A stretch of 64,000 nt of DNA, taken from positions 75,902,453 through 75,966,452 of the forward strand of contig CM049311.1 of the NCBI GenBank assembly GCA_026874595.1, given 5' to 3'. The DNA comes from Sipunculus nudus. Lineage: Eukaryota > Annelida > Sipuncula > Golfingiida > Sipunculidae. A program made the translations under genes and the position numbers. Below, piece after piece: positions 45,013 to 57,545 of the stretch. The number at the start of each line of letters is the position of its first letter. Positions within the stretch are counted from its first letter, which is position 1. The notes beneath the pieces were generated by a model. The model saw only the letters and a program-made list of their open reading frames with translations, ran no database searches and was not told the DNA's origin.

Positions 45013-46192
45013 CTAGAATACGGGTAGTCGACAAGCGACTACGTGTATCCGCCAAAATCAGAGTGGGACGGGTGAAGTGAGGCATGGATTGAGTGGAAAG
45101 GGGAAATAGAGTTACATGTGTTACATATTAGAATGGATGTCTGCCACGTAAACATCATGACTTTAGGTGGCGCCACCTGTTATTTGAACGAGAAACTATC
45201 CAAGATGTATACACATGCATAATTTCAGGTGGAAAAGTCAAACCACTGCAGAGATATGAGTGATTTTATCCCACAGAAGACAAAATGATGGACGCTGTGC
45301 AAAAGTGGCTGCAGGTGGCGCCACCATTTTTGTGTATATTATAAAGCTATCCAAGGGCTACATTTGTGTGAATTTTTTTTCCTGATTGGTCGAACGAGTC
45401 CGGAGATATAAGCATGTGTGTCTACAGCGTGAACGTGAATGTAGGTGGCGCCACCTGTCATAAAATCAAGAAAGCTATGCGGGATGTATACGCATGCCGA
45501 ATTTCAGATAATTTGGTCAAACCACTGCAGAGATATGAGTGATTTGAGCCCAAGGCTGACAAACAGATGGACGCGATGCAAAAATGGCTGCAGGTGGCGC
45601 CACCATTTTTGTGTACGTTATAACGCTATCCAAGGGCTACATTTGTGTAAATTTTTTTTTCCTGATTGGTCAAACGGTTCCGGAGCTTGGATGTCTGCAG
45701 CATGAACGTGAAAGTAGGTAGTGCAACCTGTCATAAAATCAAGAAAGCTATCTATGATGTATATGCATGCCGAATTTCAGGTGAATTAGTCAAACCACTG
45801 CAGAGATATGAGTGATTTTAACCCAAGGCAGATGAACAGATGCACACTCAGCAAACATGGTTGCAAGCGGCGCCACCATTTTTTGTGTATGTTATAAAGC
45901 TATCCAAGGGATTCATTTGTACCAAAAAAAATTCCTGATCAGTCAAACGGTTCCTGAGATTTGTGGGTTTATGTATGGAAACAGACGCACAAACGGACGC
46001 TTGGCAGAGAGGAAATGTCAGAGGTCAAGGCCAATTGGTTAGGCACCAGTTCACATGTGACCCGATAATTGGTGTAAGTTTCGGAAAAATCCGTCCAGCA
46101 GTCTGAGAGGAGTTCTCCGGAAACGAACGCGGCGGCGGCGGCGGCGGAACCCGGTCAAAAACATAGTATCCGCAAAACTTTGTTTTGGCGGA
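45013..46192 (-). mobile_element. Helitron-like non-autonomous element, family A copy 2
   Basis: Best-preserved copy. On minus it begins TCCGCCAAAACAAAG after host A and ends with stem GTAGTCG / CGACTAC followed by CCGTATTCTAG and host T. Inner tandem units of about 280-290 bp carry GGTGGCGCCACC. Includes a short (GGC)n run before CCCGGTCAAAAA. Confidence 0.75.
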
Positions 46193-47022
46193 TACAATTA
46201 GGCTAATACTGTGTAATTTTTAGAAGTTACGGTAACATTAGGTACCTTATTCATCCAGCAAGAAATATATTTTCTCACTTTACCTGGTAACTGTTGAAAC
46301 TAGAGACTTTTCAAGCTATCTATCTTCACTCGGCACAGCTTCCTTGCTCAAATGAGCTAGCTATAAGCTTCCCCTCTGTGCCCCTCCCCCGTACAGGATG
46401 TATAAAGATTAACGTTAGGCAAAAAAAAGACCCTTTTACTTTTTTGGCCTTGAAACTTTTTTTTACAATTTTTTCTTATTTTTTTTTTTATTATTTTTCT
46501 GTATTACCATAGGTTTCAAGGATTAAAGTGCACATGTAATTATATGTCCACGAAGTGATATATTGCTATAAAAGTGTGGTTGTTCATATTGTTGAGAATT
46601 CCTTACTTCAGAAGTTTAAAACTGAGTTCTTTTATAAGGTGTGTAAAACTGAGTATTTATTTCAGTAAAAAAATTATTATTGAGAGACTTTAATAATTAG
46701 CATAATGAATGCTAATGTCCCGGTACATAACATCTACAAATTGCGTAATATTGACTTAATTTCTGGCAGGTTCATTGATAAAGAAATAGTAATGCTAAAT
46801 ATGAACAAAACAGCGCCAGTGCTTTTGATGTTAAGCAGTCGAAGTGTAAAAATAGGTACTTAATGGAAAATGGAGTTTTCTTCTAAACTTCTCAAAGGAA
46901 AGAAGTCGCAGTTACCAAGTTTTTGGTTTGGTAGGATTCAGCTAAGCTAAAAATGTATTACATGCAGTTATACTTACGGTAATTGCATACTTGGAATCGC
47001 TTGTACTGTTCCGTTCTTTACT

Positions 47023-47289
47023 CTAACAATATTGCTTGTAAGATTTCATAAGCTGCAGGACAAGAGCACCGTAATCAAGGCACAGGTGCTTAAAACACCG
47101 CCGCTTTGGGTGATCCCTTGGCACTTTATATGATGGTTTTGATTTATGGTTTTGCTTTACACAAACTGTGCATGTGCATCTTTTTAAGGCCTTTAAATCA
47201 ACGAAACAGCAATCGTGAACAATCTTAAAACAAGAATAAAACACATTTTTACGTTTTCTTTTATTTTTACTACAATGTTGTGTAAACAA
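47023..47289 (-). CDS. Possible exon, cysteine-rich peptide, unrecognised
   Basis: 88-codon frame ending at a stop (TAG). The C-terminal half is Cys- and base-rich: RCTCTVCVKQNHKSKPSYKV then PRDHPKRRCFKHLCLDYGAL, with KR and RR pairs. No signal peptide is visible, the start is unsupported, and no family is recognised. Composition is less AT-biased than the surroundings, which is the main reason to list it. Confidence 0.2.
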   Translation of the reverse strand: MFTQHCSKNKRKRKNVFYSCFKIVHDCCFVDLKALKRCTCTVCVKQNHKSKPSYKVPRDHPKRRCFKHLCLDYGALVLQLMKSYKQYC

Positions 47290-47771
47290 CTACTAGCGTT
47301 TATTTTTTATCACAAAAGCCGCATCACCGACGTAGAGATCACACAAAGCTTCCTGTACAAGTGATATGCAGTTACTGACTGTACATGTAGTTCAATATGA
47401 GCGTGTGTGAGTACAGATCAGGCAATGAAAATCACAAGAATACCATGGAAAAAACTTGTCTTTTAAGTAAATAACATTTCTATCACATCCTGCTCAGGCT
47501 GTTCGCCCGCCCCATTCATATATAATAATGTAAAACGTGATTTCGGCAGTACAAAGAAACGTCTTTGTTTTCAGTATATTGCCTCACAAACATGCATGGA
47601 CGATTTGTGTATATGGACAACGAATATAGCGCACACCTTAACATCAGGATAAAGTGGTAGATACAATTAGGTTATTTGCTCATGAACACACAAGCGTTTC
47701 AAGTATCGTAAATTTTAGAATTGTACAAATCTAGAATTACGACTTCACCTTTCAATTTATATCTGCATGCA

Positions 47772-47994
47772 GAAGCGGATCCTGGGGGGGGGGGGGGGGG
47801 GGGGGAGGTTGTTCCGGACCCGGCCCCTTTATCAGCTCCACAATATTTTTTAAGGGTTTCAGACCAATTTCTGCGGCCTGGATCCCCCCTTTTCCAGACC
47901 TGCAAGGGGACCTTTTTTTGGCTTTGTCATTAGTCCTCCTGGGTTGGAACCCCCCCCCCCTTTTTTTTTTCTAAATCCTCGATCCGCCCCTGGC
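47772..47994. mobile_element. Small hAT-like MITE, copy 1
   Basis: Ends CAGAAGCGGATCCTGG and, inverted, CAGGGGCGGATCGAGG. Includes a roughly 22-bp poly-G and a poly-C/poly-T run. A CAGGGGCGGATC terminus is typical of hAT-type MITEs, but no 8-bp duplication is visible. The end alone recurs at 28880 (CAGGGGCGGATCTAGG). Confidence 0.5.
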
Positions 47995-47999
47995 AATAC

Positions 48000-48840
48000 T
48001 AATAAGGGCCAACTGCAGGCACGTTAAATGCCTAAAATATAAACTGCTAATCTTAAACACATCTTCATATTTCCAGAGGCCTTGGTTCAGCGAGCTGTAT
48101 TGGCGTGTATTACATCAATAATATAGACAAAGCAATTGAACCAATCAAATGACTCACATAAAATTGTTCTACACACTGACGCAGCTGCCAGGGTAAGTCT
48201 AGTGCTTTTTTTTTAGCCGAGTGTTATGTATTGCCTGAAAAGGTATCGAGAATCCGACAAGTCATATAATGTCATATAACAGGCTTGTTCATTATTCATG
48301 AAAATTATGTCAGAAAAACTTGCTGCATCAAAGCAAGGGAAAGCGCAGCTGCCACAACTCGATAGTACGAAGTTTCGTAAACAGAAAAAAAGAAGTTGCG
48401 AGCGTATCTGTTTTTCAGGGGAATATTAGTGTCCTATTGGAAAGGATGTTTACACGGACCACTAAGCAAGGATGTCAACCTGATATATAATATACATGAC
48501 CATGTATAGTCTATGACACTGTATACATACACACAGCCGCATAAAGCAACAAGGCCTACAGGCCTAATGCGAACCTGTGCAGTGGGATATACATTTGGTA
48601 TAATGCTTTCATGATGACCTGTTACTATTAAAGTGCATGTGTGACATGTATATGTACAATGCAAGCACTGAACATTTTGAACCTGAGTGCACCAATTACA
48701 AAAACATCACTTCTGAACTACGGGAATAAGTGCATAGAACACAAAAATGAATGTAAGGGGCACCACCACTTACGAGAAAGCCATTAAAGATGTATGGACA
48801 TAAACAAATTCAGGTTTCAAACCACTCTTCGGCTGTTTGC
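48000..48840. other. Unassigned intergenic sequence
   Basis: No gene or named repeat seen. Confidence 0.55.
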
Positions 48841-48856
48841 ACAGATGCATGAAACA

Positions 48857-49610
48857 ACTAGATACAGGTAGTCGAAAGCGACTACGTGTATCCGCCAAAA
48901 TCAGAGTAGTACATGTGAAGTGAGGCATGGATTGAGTGGTAAGAGGAAACAGTGAAATGGATGTCTGCCATGTAAACATGGTTGTAGGTTGCACCACCAG
49001 AGGCCAATTCTGCAAATCACTCCTGAAAAAAAGGCATTAATTTTTTTCAACAAAAACAGAAAGGTAATTGGTGCCACCTGCCTGGTTTACGAGAAATCTT
49101 TCCAAGATGGACGAACATGCCAAATTTTAGACCAATACCATGACCCACTCCTGAGATAAAGGCACTTTTTACCCAAAGCACATGTACGAATAGACGCCAC
49201 GGGAAAACGATTGCATATGGCACCACCAGTCTTGTGAATAAAAGCGAGGAACCCAAGTTCTATGGATATGCTCAATTTCATGTGAATATTGCGAATCACT
49301 CCCGAGAAAAGGGCATTAATTAATTCTATGTAAACCAGAAGCTAGGTGCGCCACCTATCTTGTTCACGTGACAACTTTCCAAGATGGATGAACATGCAAA
49401 ATTTCAGAACAATACCTTGCCCACTCTTGAGATATGGGGGTATGTACAGATGGACGCCACAGGAAAACGATTGCAGATGGTGTCACTCGTCTTGAGTACA
49501 AGATGGAGGAGTCCAAGATCTATGGATATGCACAATTCCATGCCATTATTGCGAATCACTCCTTAGAAAAGGGCATTAATTTATTCTACGAAAACAGAAC
49601 GGTAAGTGGC
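48857..49610 (-). mobile_element. Helitron-like family A copy 3, no clear 5' end
   Basis: Minus-strand 3' terminus present (stem GTAGTCG / CGACTAC, CTGTATCTAG then T). The opposite end merges into family B without the TCCGCCAAAAC start, as in the 6.85-10.43 kb composite. Confidence 0.6.
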
Positions 49611-50138
49611 GCAAAAATACAGGTGGCGCCACCAGTCTTCAGGAACTGAAGAAACCAGTCATAATCAATATACACACCAAGTTTCAGGACACTAGATGAA
49701 ACCACAGCTGAGAAACTAATAATTGCTGTCATTTGACGGTATCAAAAACAGAAAAAAAATCGTTAAAAAAATAGAAAAAAATACAGGTGGCCCCACCAAT
49801 TTTCAGGAACTGACAACCATAGCCTGCCATGGTCAATATTCAAGGCAAGATTCAGGGAATTACATGCAATAATTATCCAGATACTAGAGATTTTGTATAA
49901 AATTTTTAATTATTCTCGGGGGTAATAACAAGCCCCATAGCTCGGAGGATATACGTCACAGTGACCTTATTTCAGGTTTCCAAGGAGATTTTTTATGGAC
50001 CTCCCTGGTTATTCAGTTACAGGTTTCTAGGGTCAGCGTTACGATTTGTGCCCTGCTAACGGAAGGCCGGTCGGCCAGACGGACGACGGAAAAAGCGCCA
50101 TTCCTATACCTCCGTTGACTTTCAGACAGCTGAGCTAA
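49611..50138 (+). repeat. Family B repeat copy 4
   Basis: Starts AAATACAGGTGGCGCCACCA, contains a second partial unit at about 49780, and ends with the hairpin region GACTTTCAGACAGCTGAGCT then AAAA. Confidence 0.7.
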
Positions 50139-50730
50139 AAAGTATCCTCTTATGTAGCTCATATTTAAGTCCTTCCTGATTTCTCCTCAATATGTCGTAA
50201 TTTCCCTAATTATTTTAAAAGCAGTAGTATGACAGCAGCCATCACTAAAATAAAAAATATTGTGCGCGTCGGGACCATCCTGACACAGAAAGTAACATAA
50301 CAGAACATCTTTAAATGTATACCTCTTTACATGCATCATCTTGCCATCTTAATTAACTATTTAATGAAACTTCACTATATATACACAGACTGATTAAATA
50401 TTTTATCTGAACAAGCAGCCACATAAATATTTTAACTACGTTCAGCATTTGTATTGCAAATTTCAATAAAATTAAAATTAAAAACTAACGCATACATTTA
50501 CAGGTCCCTTATTTGTTAGTTGTATGTACTCATGTATGTAGTCCAGAACAGGACGCCAGGCAAAGGGAGGGGGGGGGGGAGTGTATGTGGAGACGTCAGT
50601 GTCCAGTTCTGGACAATCATGTATGATGCGACTGCTGACCACACACTCTGTGACATAAATCTATGCAATCACCCCTCCCCCTTGTCAAGATTAAAAAGAC
50701 AAGTTTTTAGGATCCAATGATTTTGCTGAG

Positions 50731-50735
<5 letters not shown>

Positions 50736-50799
<64 letters not shown>
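50736..50799. repeat. (TA)n microsatellite
   Basis: About 62 bp of TA dinucleotides. Confidence 0.97.
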
Positions 50800-50802
<3 letters not shown>

Positions 50803-51408
50803 GTGTATTTTTTAACACTTTCAATTTGGGAAATTCATTATGCATGGAAATGGGATATTTAGTTAAAAATGATGACAAATATCCATTTACACGAGTATTA
50901 TCAATATTGTTATCGGAAGGCTATTAAAGGTGTAGGCACATGAGTCACTCCTAAGCCAGCTTAACCTGTAGTTTGTGATCCAAATAAACCAACATTTCAC
51001 CAAAAAATAAACATTTCCTGGCACTACTGCATGAAAAGATAGTTAGTCCTTTTCCAGGCATATTGGAAGACCATATATACGGCAAACCTACGAATATAAC
51101 AAACGAGGTTTAAAAATCTGATAGATTTGATATTAAAATGCAAATAAACTCCCCTGGAATATCAATTCTGAAGGGGCAAGCACTGCATGGTGTGACGCAG
51201 GTTACTTGGTCCAGTGCTTTCAAAACGTGGGACAAGGCATACGTTGATGCTTGTCATGACAACAATATGTTACGCATGGCAATTATTGCCAAGATTACTT
51301 GTGACAGACCTATTGTGATGCTTCATCACAATGCTTGGGATATAAAATACCACAAGAAAAACTCTTCTGCTATTCACCACTCCCATCGTTCACCAATCGC
51401 ACACCCAC

Positions 51409-51412
<4 letters not shown>

Positions 51413-51484
<72 letters not shown>
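51413..51484. repeat. (TA)n microsatellite
   Basis: About 70 bp of TA dinucleotides, directly next to a foldback element. Confidence 0.97.
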
Positions 51485-51486
<2 letters not shown>

Positions 51487-51487
<1 letters not shown>

Positions 51488-52308
51488 AGTGTAGATGGGA
51501 ATCAAGTTGAGTTCGGAACTCAACTAGTTGAGATGGCACTTCCAATCTAAACTGGCTAATTTCAAGTTCAGATAGAAATTCCCATCTCAACTAGTTGACA
51601 TTGGAATACATTTTTATTCCAATGTAAACTGGTTCACATTGGGATATCCATAAGTCAACAAGTTCACTTTGTGATATCATGAAATATACTAGTTTATTTC
51701 AGAATATCGTAATATTTTAGTTATTTATTGTTTATTATAAAGGGTGCATACTGCATATTTTAGATTGTGATAACAATGTTGTAATGGAATTGCAACATGA
51801 AAAATATAGAAAGAGTATCTTTTTATACATGTGATCTTGTTTATTACTCTCAGAATAAACATTTCCTAGTCTGTGGGATTCCCTCATTTATATAATTATA
51901 TATAGATTAATATCTGTAATTTTTCCCTGCTACTCAATATTCTGAGGTTGGCCCTGTAATACCACCCTGGCATTTAATTTACATATATTCAGAATGTCTT
52001 GTGTCCATTTAAAAGAAATTGGGGAAAATATATCTTAACAATCAGGTTAAGATATTCTTAAGTAGACTAGTGTATTTCAGGATTTTTAAAAATAAACTGT
52101 TTCTCTTGGTAACATCTAAACTAATATATTTAAATATTCACAAGTAAACCAGCATATGTCAGGATATCCCAAGGTGAAATGGTTGACTTCTGAATATCCC
52201 AATGTGAACTAGTGTACATTGGAATATTCCCATCTCAATTAGTTAAGATGGGAATAACAGTGACTATCCCCATCTCAACCGTTGAGATGGGAATCCCCAT
52301 CTCCACTG
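51487..52308. mobile_element. Foldback-type element with repetitive TIRs
   Basis: Ends CAGTGTAGATGGGAAT and, inverted, CAGTGGAGATGGGGAT. The two arms (about 51487-51720 and 52060-52308) pair in reverse complement and are themselves made of short repeats such as TTCCCATCTCAACTAGTTGA and TTGGGATATCC. The interior is AT-rich with no coding sequence. No exact target duplication; the left flank is a TA tract. Confidence 0.75.
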
Positions 52309-53246
52309 GTATATACCCCATATTATGTTGGTGTGGCTTTACTTAGGCTTGCAATAATCCAAATTTTTCTTTCATTGCACTGTAAATGAACAACCATAAA
52401 TACATAAATAAAGATATATGATGTCACATTTAAAGACTGCCATATCAAGCTTACAAATCAAAATGTTCTGCTACTCTCTGCTTGTATTGCTGTCATTGTG
52501 CCCAGAACAACTTTACCTGACAATACCCTTACAAAGTACTATAAAATGAACCTAAATGGTGGAGATTCCACAAGATTTACAAGGAATGAAATGACAAAAT
52601 GGCCATAGAGTGCAATGAGGGTAAAATAAAGATAGTTCACAAATATAACTTGCAGTAATAATTCAATAATCCTACTACTAAAATTTTCCATTGGTTATAA
52701 AACAAAGAAAAATATATTATTTATTTTAAGCAACCTTTCTGATTGTGACTACTTAAAACTAAAATCAGATCAAATGTAGAGCCTGGTATTTCTCTATGCT
52801 TTGGATTATGCTCGATCAAAATCACAATTTATATGTTGATATGAACAACCTAGACCTGGACACACATACATCTATCATATATACATTAGACATATATTCT
52901 TGTGTTTTATTTATATATACACACATATATATTTTATATACACACATGTATATTATAAGCTATGAGAATTAAACAGGTGATGGTATCTTACCAACCAGCC
53001 TAGCAAGAAAAGCCAGACTGCCCCAGCCAAGAGGTCACATGAGTATTTAACAGATTATAAACTATATTTAAAAACTTTTGAGATTCAAACCAATTTTCCT
53101 GTTCCACTGACCAGTATCTAAATAATGAAGCAGGTGTTGAACAGAACCACTGTGTACTTGTGTGTGTATGTGTGTGGGTGTAAACAAATATACATTCTGC
53201 TTCCCTTACCCTCCCCACCCCTTCTACAAATCATGTCAACAATTGG
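52309..53246. other. Unassigned AT-rich sequence
   Basis: Short GT-rich patch at about 53155-53180; otherwise no structure recognised. Confidence 0.55.
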
Positions 53247-53733
53247 TGTCCCCCACTTTTGGCTCTAGTTGTCATGCTTGATGAGCAACCAAAAGTATGA
53301 CATGTGGAGAAAATCTTGAGGGCACATGAAAACTTAAACAGATCTTATATGACATGTGGAGACATCTTCAGGTGAACATAAAAACTAAAATACACTGCGG
53401 AATAGGACCAAAATCCACTATGACATGTGGAATTATCTGCAGGCGAACATAAACACTTAAACACATTGACAAATTGGACCCAAATTTAATCATTTTGTTT
53501 TTGAGCTGGAGAGAATTATTTTTCAGATAGACACTTCAAAACCAATCCAAACCAAGGTAATCATGAGAGCAATCACTTACCCAAATTTGAATGAAATCAG
53601 ATAATATTTAGGAAAGTTATCACATGCAAAGGAAAACCTGATGGACGGACAGACAGATAGACTGACAGACATACAGAGGGACAGACAGACAAACCCAAAT
53701 CAAAGACCCCCGTTCCGCAGAAGCAGGGGGACA
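53247..53733. mobile_element. Short repeat with TGTCCCCC inverted ends
   Basis: Left end TGTCCCCCACTTTTGG and right end, inverted, TGTCCCCCTGCTTCTG. A unit around TATGACATGTGGA repeats three times inside (about 53300, 53350, 53420), and the 3' part has a GGACAGACAGA run. 487 bp, non-coding. Confidence 0.5.
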
Positions 53734-53799
53734 AAAAAGAAATGAGACCTCTTATGTCTGTCAGTTTGACCATAAATCAACTTGTATTTCAGAGTCGTA

Positions 53800-53805
53800 T
53801 TTATT
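53800..53805 (-). terminator. Candidate polyadenylation signal for the 54-kb gene
   Basis: AATAAA on the minus strand, about 270 bp after the stop codon. Confidence 0.4.
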
Positions 53806-54075
53806 TGGCAGTATCATGTGCACATGACATGTATAAATATATTAAATAACAATTGTGGTGTAATGATACAACAGAATTCAAACAATTAAATGTATATCAG
53901 TTTGACTATAAACACAAAATATATATATATCCATTCATTTAAAAATTCAGTCATATTCATTTGGAATTATCAAGTGTCAAGACTGTAGATAAAAGAACTC
54001 CTGGAATGTTGTTATTCTGAAAAAATACTCACTTTCTGTTAAGAAATAACAGAAAAAAAATGAATTAACTTACAC

Positions 54076-55641
54076 TTATATTTTCTTGTGATTCTTGCTA
54101 CTCTTATAGATCTTTTGAAGGATGCTGGCCCATTTTCCAGCGAGTTCTTTTTTAAACTGTGCATTGTATATTTTCATTTTCTCACTGACATCTTTCAGGT
54201 CAGTTGTCTGCATTTTATGGATCAAATCTTCAACAGAATCATACAAGACAATATGAGGAAAGGTATAAAAATCTGCATACTTAATCCAGTACCAGATGGC
54301 ATCTTTGTCAAGTTCATTATTTGGATCTGGAATTCCAGACTGGACACCCGGTATTGCTGATCTATCTGGGACACGCCCGTACGTTTGGCTCCATGTTCTT
54401 TCATTCATCACATGGTACTCAAACTGCCAGTTTGTAAGAAGATCAAGTGATGGAAAAAACATCGGAATGTTCATTCTATATTGCTCAAATAGACTCATCA
54501 CTGACACCTGGTATGGAATGTACACCATACCTTGGTGAGCTGTCAGATCACTGTACTTATAATGCTTGTATTTTTCCCTCAGTGGTGTCAGAGTCACATC
54601 AGCTTTCAGCTTTGTTAACTGATCCCTAAACATATTCAAGAATATATTCTGAAACTGGCCGTGGTGCACCGGAGCCAAAAGAAACCCTGGTCGACTTGGA
54701 TTGTAGCTCTCTGGAATATACCCACAGAAGCTTGGCAAAACCCGTGCAGGAATACCTGTGAAATATTCAATATATTTGGCATCATACATATTGTTTCCCG
54801 CCACTACATTCTTTGGGTCTTTTGCGATTTTTATTAAATTTTCATTCCATAATTTCCACTGGTCAGGAGCATGACGACCCATTTCATACCTTGTGGATGC
54901 AATAACAATTATACTTTTGTTAAAAGGCATAAACAGCTCACACATTGAACTCGGGTGAAAGCAGACAAAGGCATCCACAGATTTCATTTCTTCATCATTC
55001 TTGTAGGACTCGTAAAACATGGGTATTAAATTTCGTGCCAAAGGTATGCCGTTATTGCTGTTAATCACTCGCAGATTTGTAGCACAAGTCTTTGTGAGAT
55101 GACAATGTCCAGATAAACTTTTATCAATGAACTGTACTCCCATTGGTTTAAGCAGGTGTTTTAAATCTTGGATAGGACCAATGTGAAAGTCGTTTGACCA
55201 AATAACTAAGGGGTCCTTTGGAAACAAGCTTTCTCCTGACCATTCTAGTACACTTTGATTCCTTGGTGGAGCAGTTATCCACAATGGGGGCCCAGCTGTG
55301 GTAGTGTTTTTCCTGATAAGAACAGCCGCACGTTTGGTTGCAGGATTAGTGATTTTAACTGTGGACTTGGGTTGTGCTAGCACTGGAGCTGGAGTTCTCT
55401 TCTGCACTTCCGGTGGTTTGTTTGCACCACCATCTAATGGTTTACTGTTTGAGACTTTGTCAGATGGTTTGTTGGTTTCAACCACATGATCATAGGTGGC
55501 ACCACTCCAACTTTTGTTGACCACAACGTACCCATCAAAACGCAGGTTGCTTGACCATGTCACCAACAAGTAGATAACACAAATCGCAACTGTCCCTATC
55601 ATGCAAAACCTCCGACTCGGCAGTAGGGACCTCATCATCAT
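54076..55641 (-). CDS. Type II membrane protein, glycosyltransferase-like
   Basis: A single uninterrupted coding exon of 521 residues. The open frame extends five codons further upstream, but TTTATTTCAG directly before ATGATGATG is a splice acceptor, so translation most likely starts at 55641-55639 and a 5' UTR exon lies upstream. Layout: short basic cytoplasmic end (RSLLPSRR), one hydrophobic segment (about residues 14-29, IGTVAICVIYLLVTW), a Pro/Thr/Lys-rich stem to about residue 125, then a globular lumenal part with WSNDFHIGPI, GHCHLTKTC, CFHPSSMCELFMPF, ASTRYEMGRH, FTGIPARVLPSFCGY, LREKYKHYKYSDLTAHQG, and a Trp-rich end. This is the topology of Golgi glycosyltransferases, and the HP.SMCELF and ASTRYE.GR segments recall an uncharacterised invertebrate family. 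The donor and acceptor cannot be named. Confidence 0.85.
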   Translation of the reverse strand: MMMRSLLPSRRFCMIGTVAICVIYLLVTWSSNLRFDGYVVVNKSWSGATYDHVVETNKPSDKVSNSKPLDGGANKPPEVQKRTPAPVLAQPKSTVKITNPATKRAAVLIRKNTTTAGPPLWITAPPRNQSVLEWSGESLFPKDPLVIWSNDFHIGPIQDLKHLLKPMGVQFIDKSLSGHCHLTKTCATNLRVINSNNGIPLARNLIPMFYESYKNDEEMKSVDAFVCFHPSSMCELFMPFNKSIIVIASTRYEMGRHAPDQWKLWNENLIKIAKDPKNVVAGNNMYDAKYIEYFTGIPARVLPSFCGYIPESYNPSRPGFLLAPVHHGQFQNIFLNMFRDQLTKLKADVTLTPLREKYKHYKYSDLTAHQGMVYIPYQVSVMSLFEQYRMNIPMFFPSLDLLTNWQFEYHVMNERTWSQTYGRVPDRSAIPGVQSGIPDPNNELDKDAIWYWIKYADFYTFPHIVLYDSVEDLIHKMQTTDLKDVSEKMKIYNAQFKKELAGKWASILQKIYKSSKNHKKI

Positions 55642-55957
55642 CTGAAATAAAAACATTATAAATAAAACACATGAAATGGTAACAGCCCTAATTTCTAAGA
55701 CATAGAAAAGAATAATTTAATGTTAGTTGCCCTTTAAAATTTACCACTGAGAACTTGAATCAGGTTCATACTACTGGTGCACTAAAATCAGACCTGTAAA
55801 CAATAATCCTAAAATTCCACAGATCTGACCTTGAACATAAAGGTCAAGATGACCAGACTCTCAGACCAGTACTCAAATGCAGTGGAAAATTTGTGTGTCA
55901 GGGAAAAATATGCTATACTTCCTAAGTTATCGCATTCACAAGTAATTCTAAAGATAA

Positions 55958-56770
55958 CTAGAATACGGGTAGTCGACAAGCAACTACGTATATCCTCTAA
56001 AATCAGAGTGGAACAGATGAAGTGAGGAATGGATTGAGTGGCAAGGGGAAATAGGGTGAGGTGTGTTGCATATTAGCATGGATGTCTGCAGCCGAAATGT
56101 GTATATAGGTTGTGCCACTTACCACAAATCCAGAAAGCTGTCCAAGTTGTATACATATGCAAAATCTTAGGCAGAAAAGTCAAACCACTACATGTATATG
56201 AGTGATTTTATCCAACAGCAGACAAACAGAAGGAATTGTGCAAAAATGGTGGCAAAATTTCAGGGGGATATGTCCAATCAGTCCTGAGATATAAGACTGA
56301 ATGTCTGCAGCGATAACATAAATGTAGGTGGCGGCACTTGCCAAAAAATCATGAAAGCTATCTAGGATGTATACGCATGCCAAATTTCAGGTGAATAAGT
56401 CAAACCACTGCAGAGATATGAGTGATTTTAACCCAAGGCAGATGAACATGGTTGCAGGTGGCGCCACCATTGTTTGTGTATGTTATAAAGCAATCAAGGG
56501 CTACATTTGTACAAAAAATTTTTCCTGATCGGTCAGATGGTTCCTGATGTGGGTTTAGGTATGGAAACAGACACACAAATGGGCGCTGGGCAGAGAGGAA
56601 AGGTCAGAGGTCAATGCAAATTGGTTAGGCACCAGTTCACGTGACCCAATAATTGGTGTAAGTTTCGGAAAAATCCGTCCAGTAGTCTCAGAGAGGTGGT
56701 CTGGAAACCAATATGGCTGCGGCGGAACCCGGTCAAAAACAAAGTATCTGCAAAACTTTTTTTTTGCAGA
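55958..56770 (-). mobile_element. Helitron-like family A copy 4
   Basis: On minus: starts TCTGCAAAAAAA after host A (decayed TCCGCCAAAAC) and ends CGTATTCTAG then host T, after a stem with one change. Only one or two inner units remain. It lies in the presumed 5' UTR intron of the 54-kb gene. Confidence 0.7.
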
Positions 56771-57289
56771 TACAATAAACAATAATTTGGCTCATTTGAA
56801 CCTGAAGATACTGCCAAAGGTCACAAGCTGTTGTACTTGTCCAAGAATTGGTTTCAGAAAAATTTTTCATTTCAGTAGATCTGACCTTAAAGACGAAGTT
56901 CATGAGTACATGACTCAAAAGGCACTCATATTAGGCTTGATTTAAGCCTAACCTGAGTTGTGATATAAGCCATACAGAGGAATGCATTGCAAAGGTCTTA
57001 CATCATGTTGCATTCATATCATGATAAACAGCCCATAATCTTAACATTAGGCTAAAAACAATGAAATAATACAAAAGAATATTTTGAATTCATAACTCAA
57101 ACTGAAACTCTGTCTCTATGGTAATGAGTCATTTCCTGCATCCAGTACAAGTTGGCTGTCATCCAGTAACCCATACTTGTATTCATGCTTTCAGAAATTG
57201 GTCTGGTTTACGTCAAGTGAGAATGTTTTTGTTGGCCAAGAGGCATTGTCAATAATGCTGAAAATATTTGTATCCTCATAGAGCCATAA

Positions 57290-57312
57290 AGTGCAGTGGT
57301 GGATAGAATTGT

Positions 57313-57351
<39 letters not shown>

Positions 57352-57545
57352 AGGGGGGGGGATAAGGGGGTCAAGCCCAATACCCCTTTTTTGAGCCAAA
57401 ACAACCTTTTTCTATGGTTTCAAACCAATTTTGCAACCTTGGCCCCTCCTTTCCAGACCAGGGACCCTTGATTTTAGGTTTTCTTTTAGTCTTCCTGGGT
57501 TGGACCCTCTCCTTTCTAAAATTCTGGCTATAATGGCCAATTATT
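57290..57545. mobile_element. Small poly-G-bearing MITE, copy 2 (degenerate)
   Basis: Shares TGGTTTCAAACCAATTTTGC-like, CTTTCCAGACC and CTTCCTGGGTTGGA phrases with 47772-47994, plus a roughly 30-bp poly-G run. The ends are eroded. Confidence 0.5.

Noticed and set aside
47764-48002. 8-bp target duplication for the 47.77-kb MITE
   Set aside because: Flanks TCTGCATG and GCAATACT do not match.
26487-51590. Open frames encoding runs of Tyr-Ile (at 26.5, 28.7, 39.1, 42.2, 50.7, 51.1 and 51.4 kb)
   Set aside because: They are read-through of (TA)n microsatellites.
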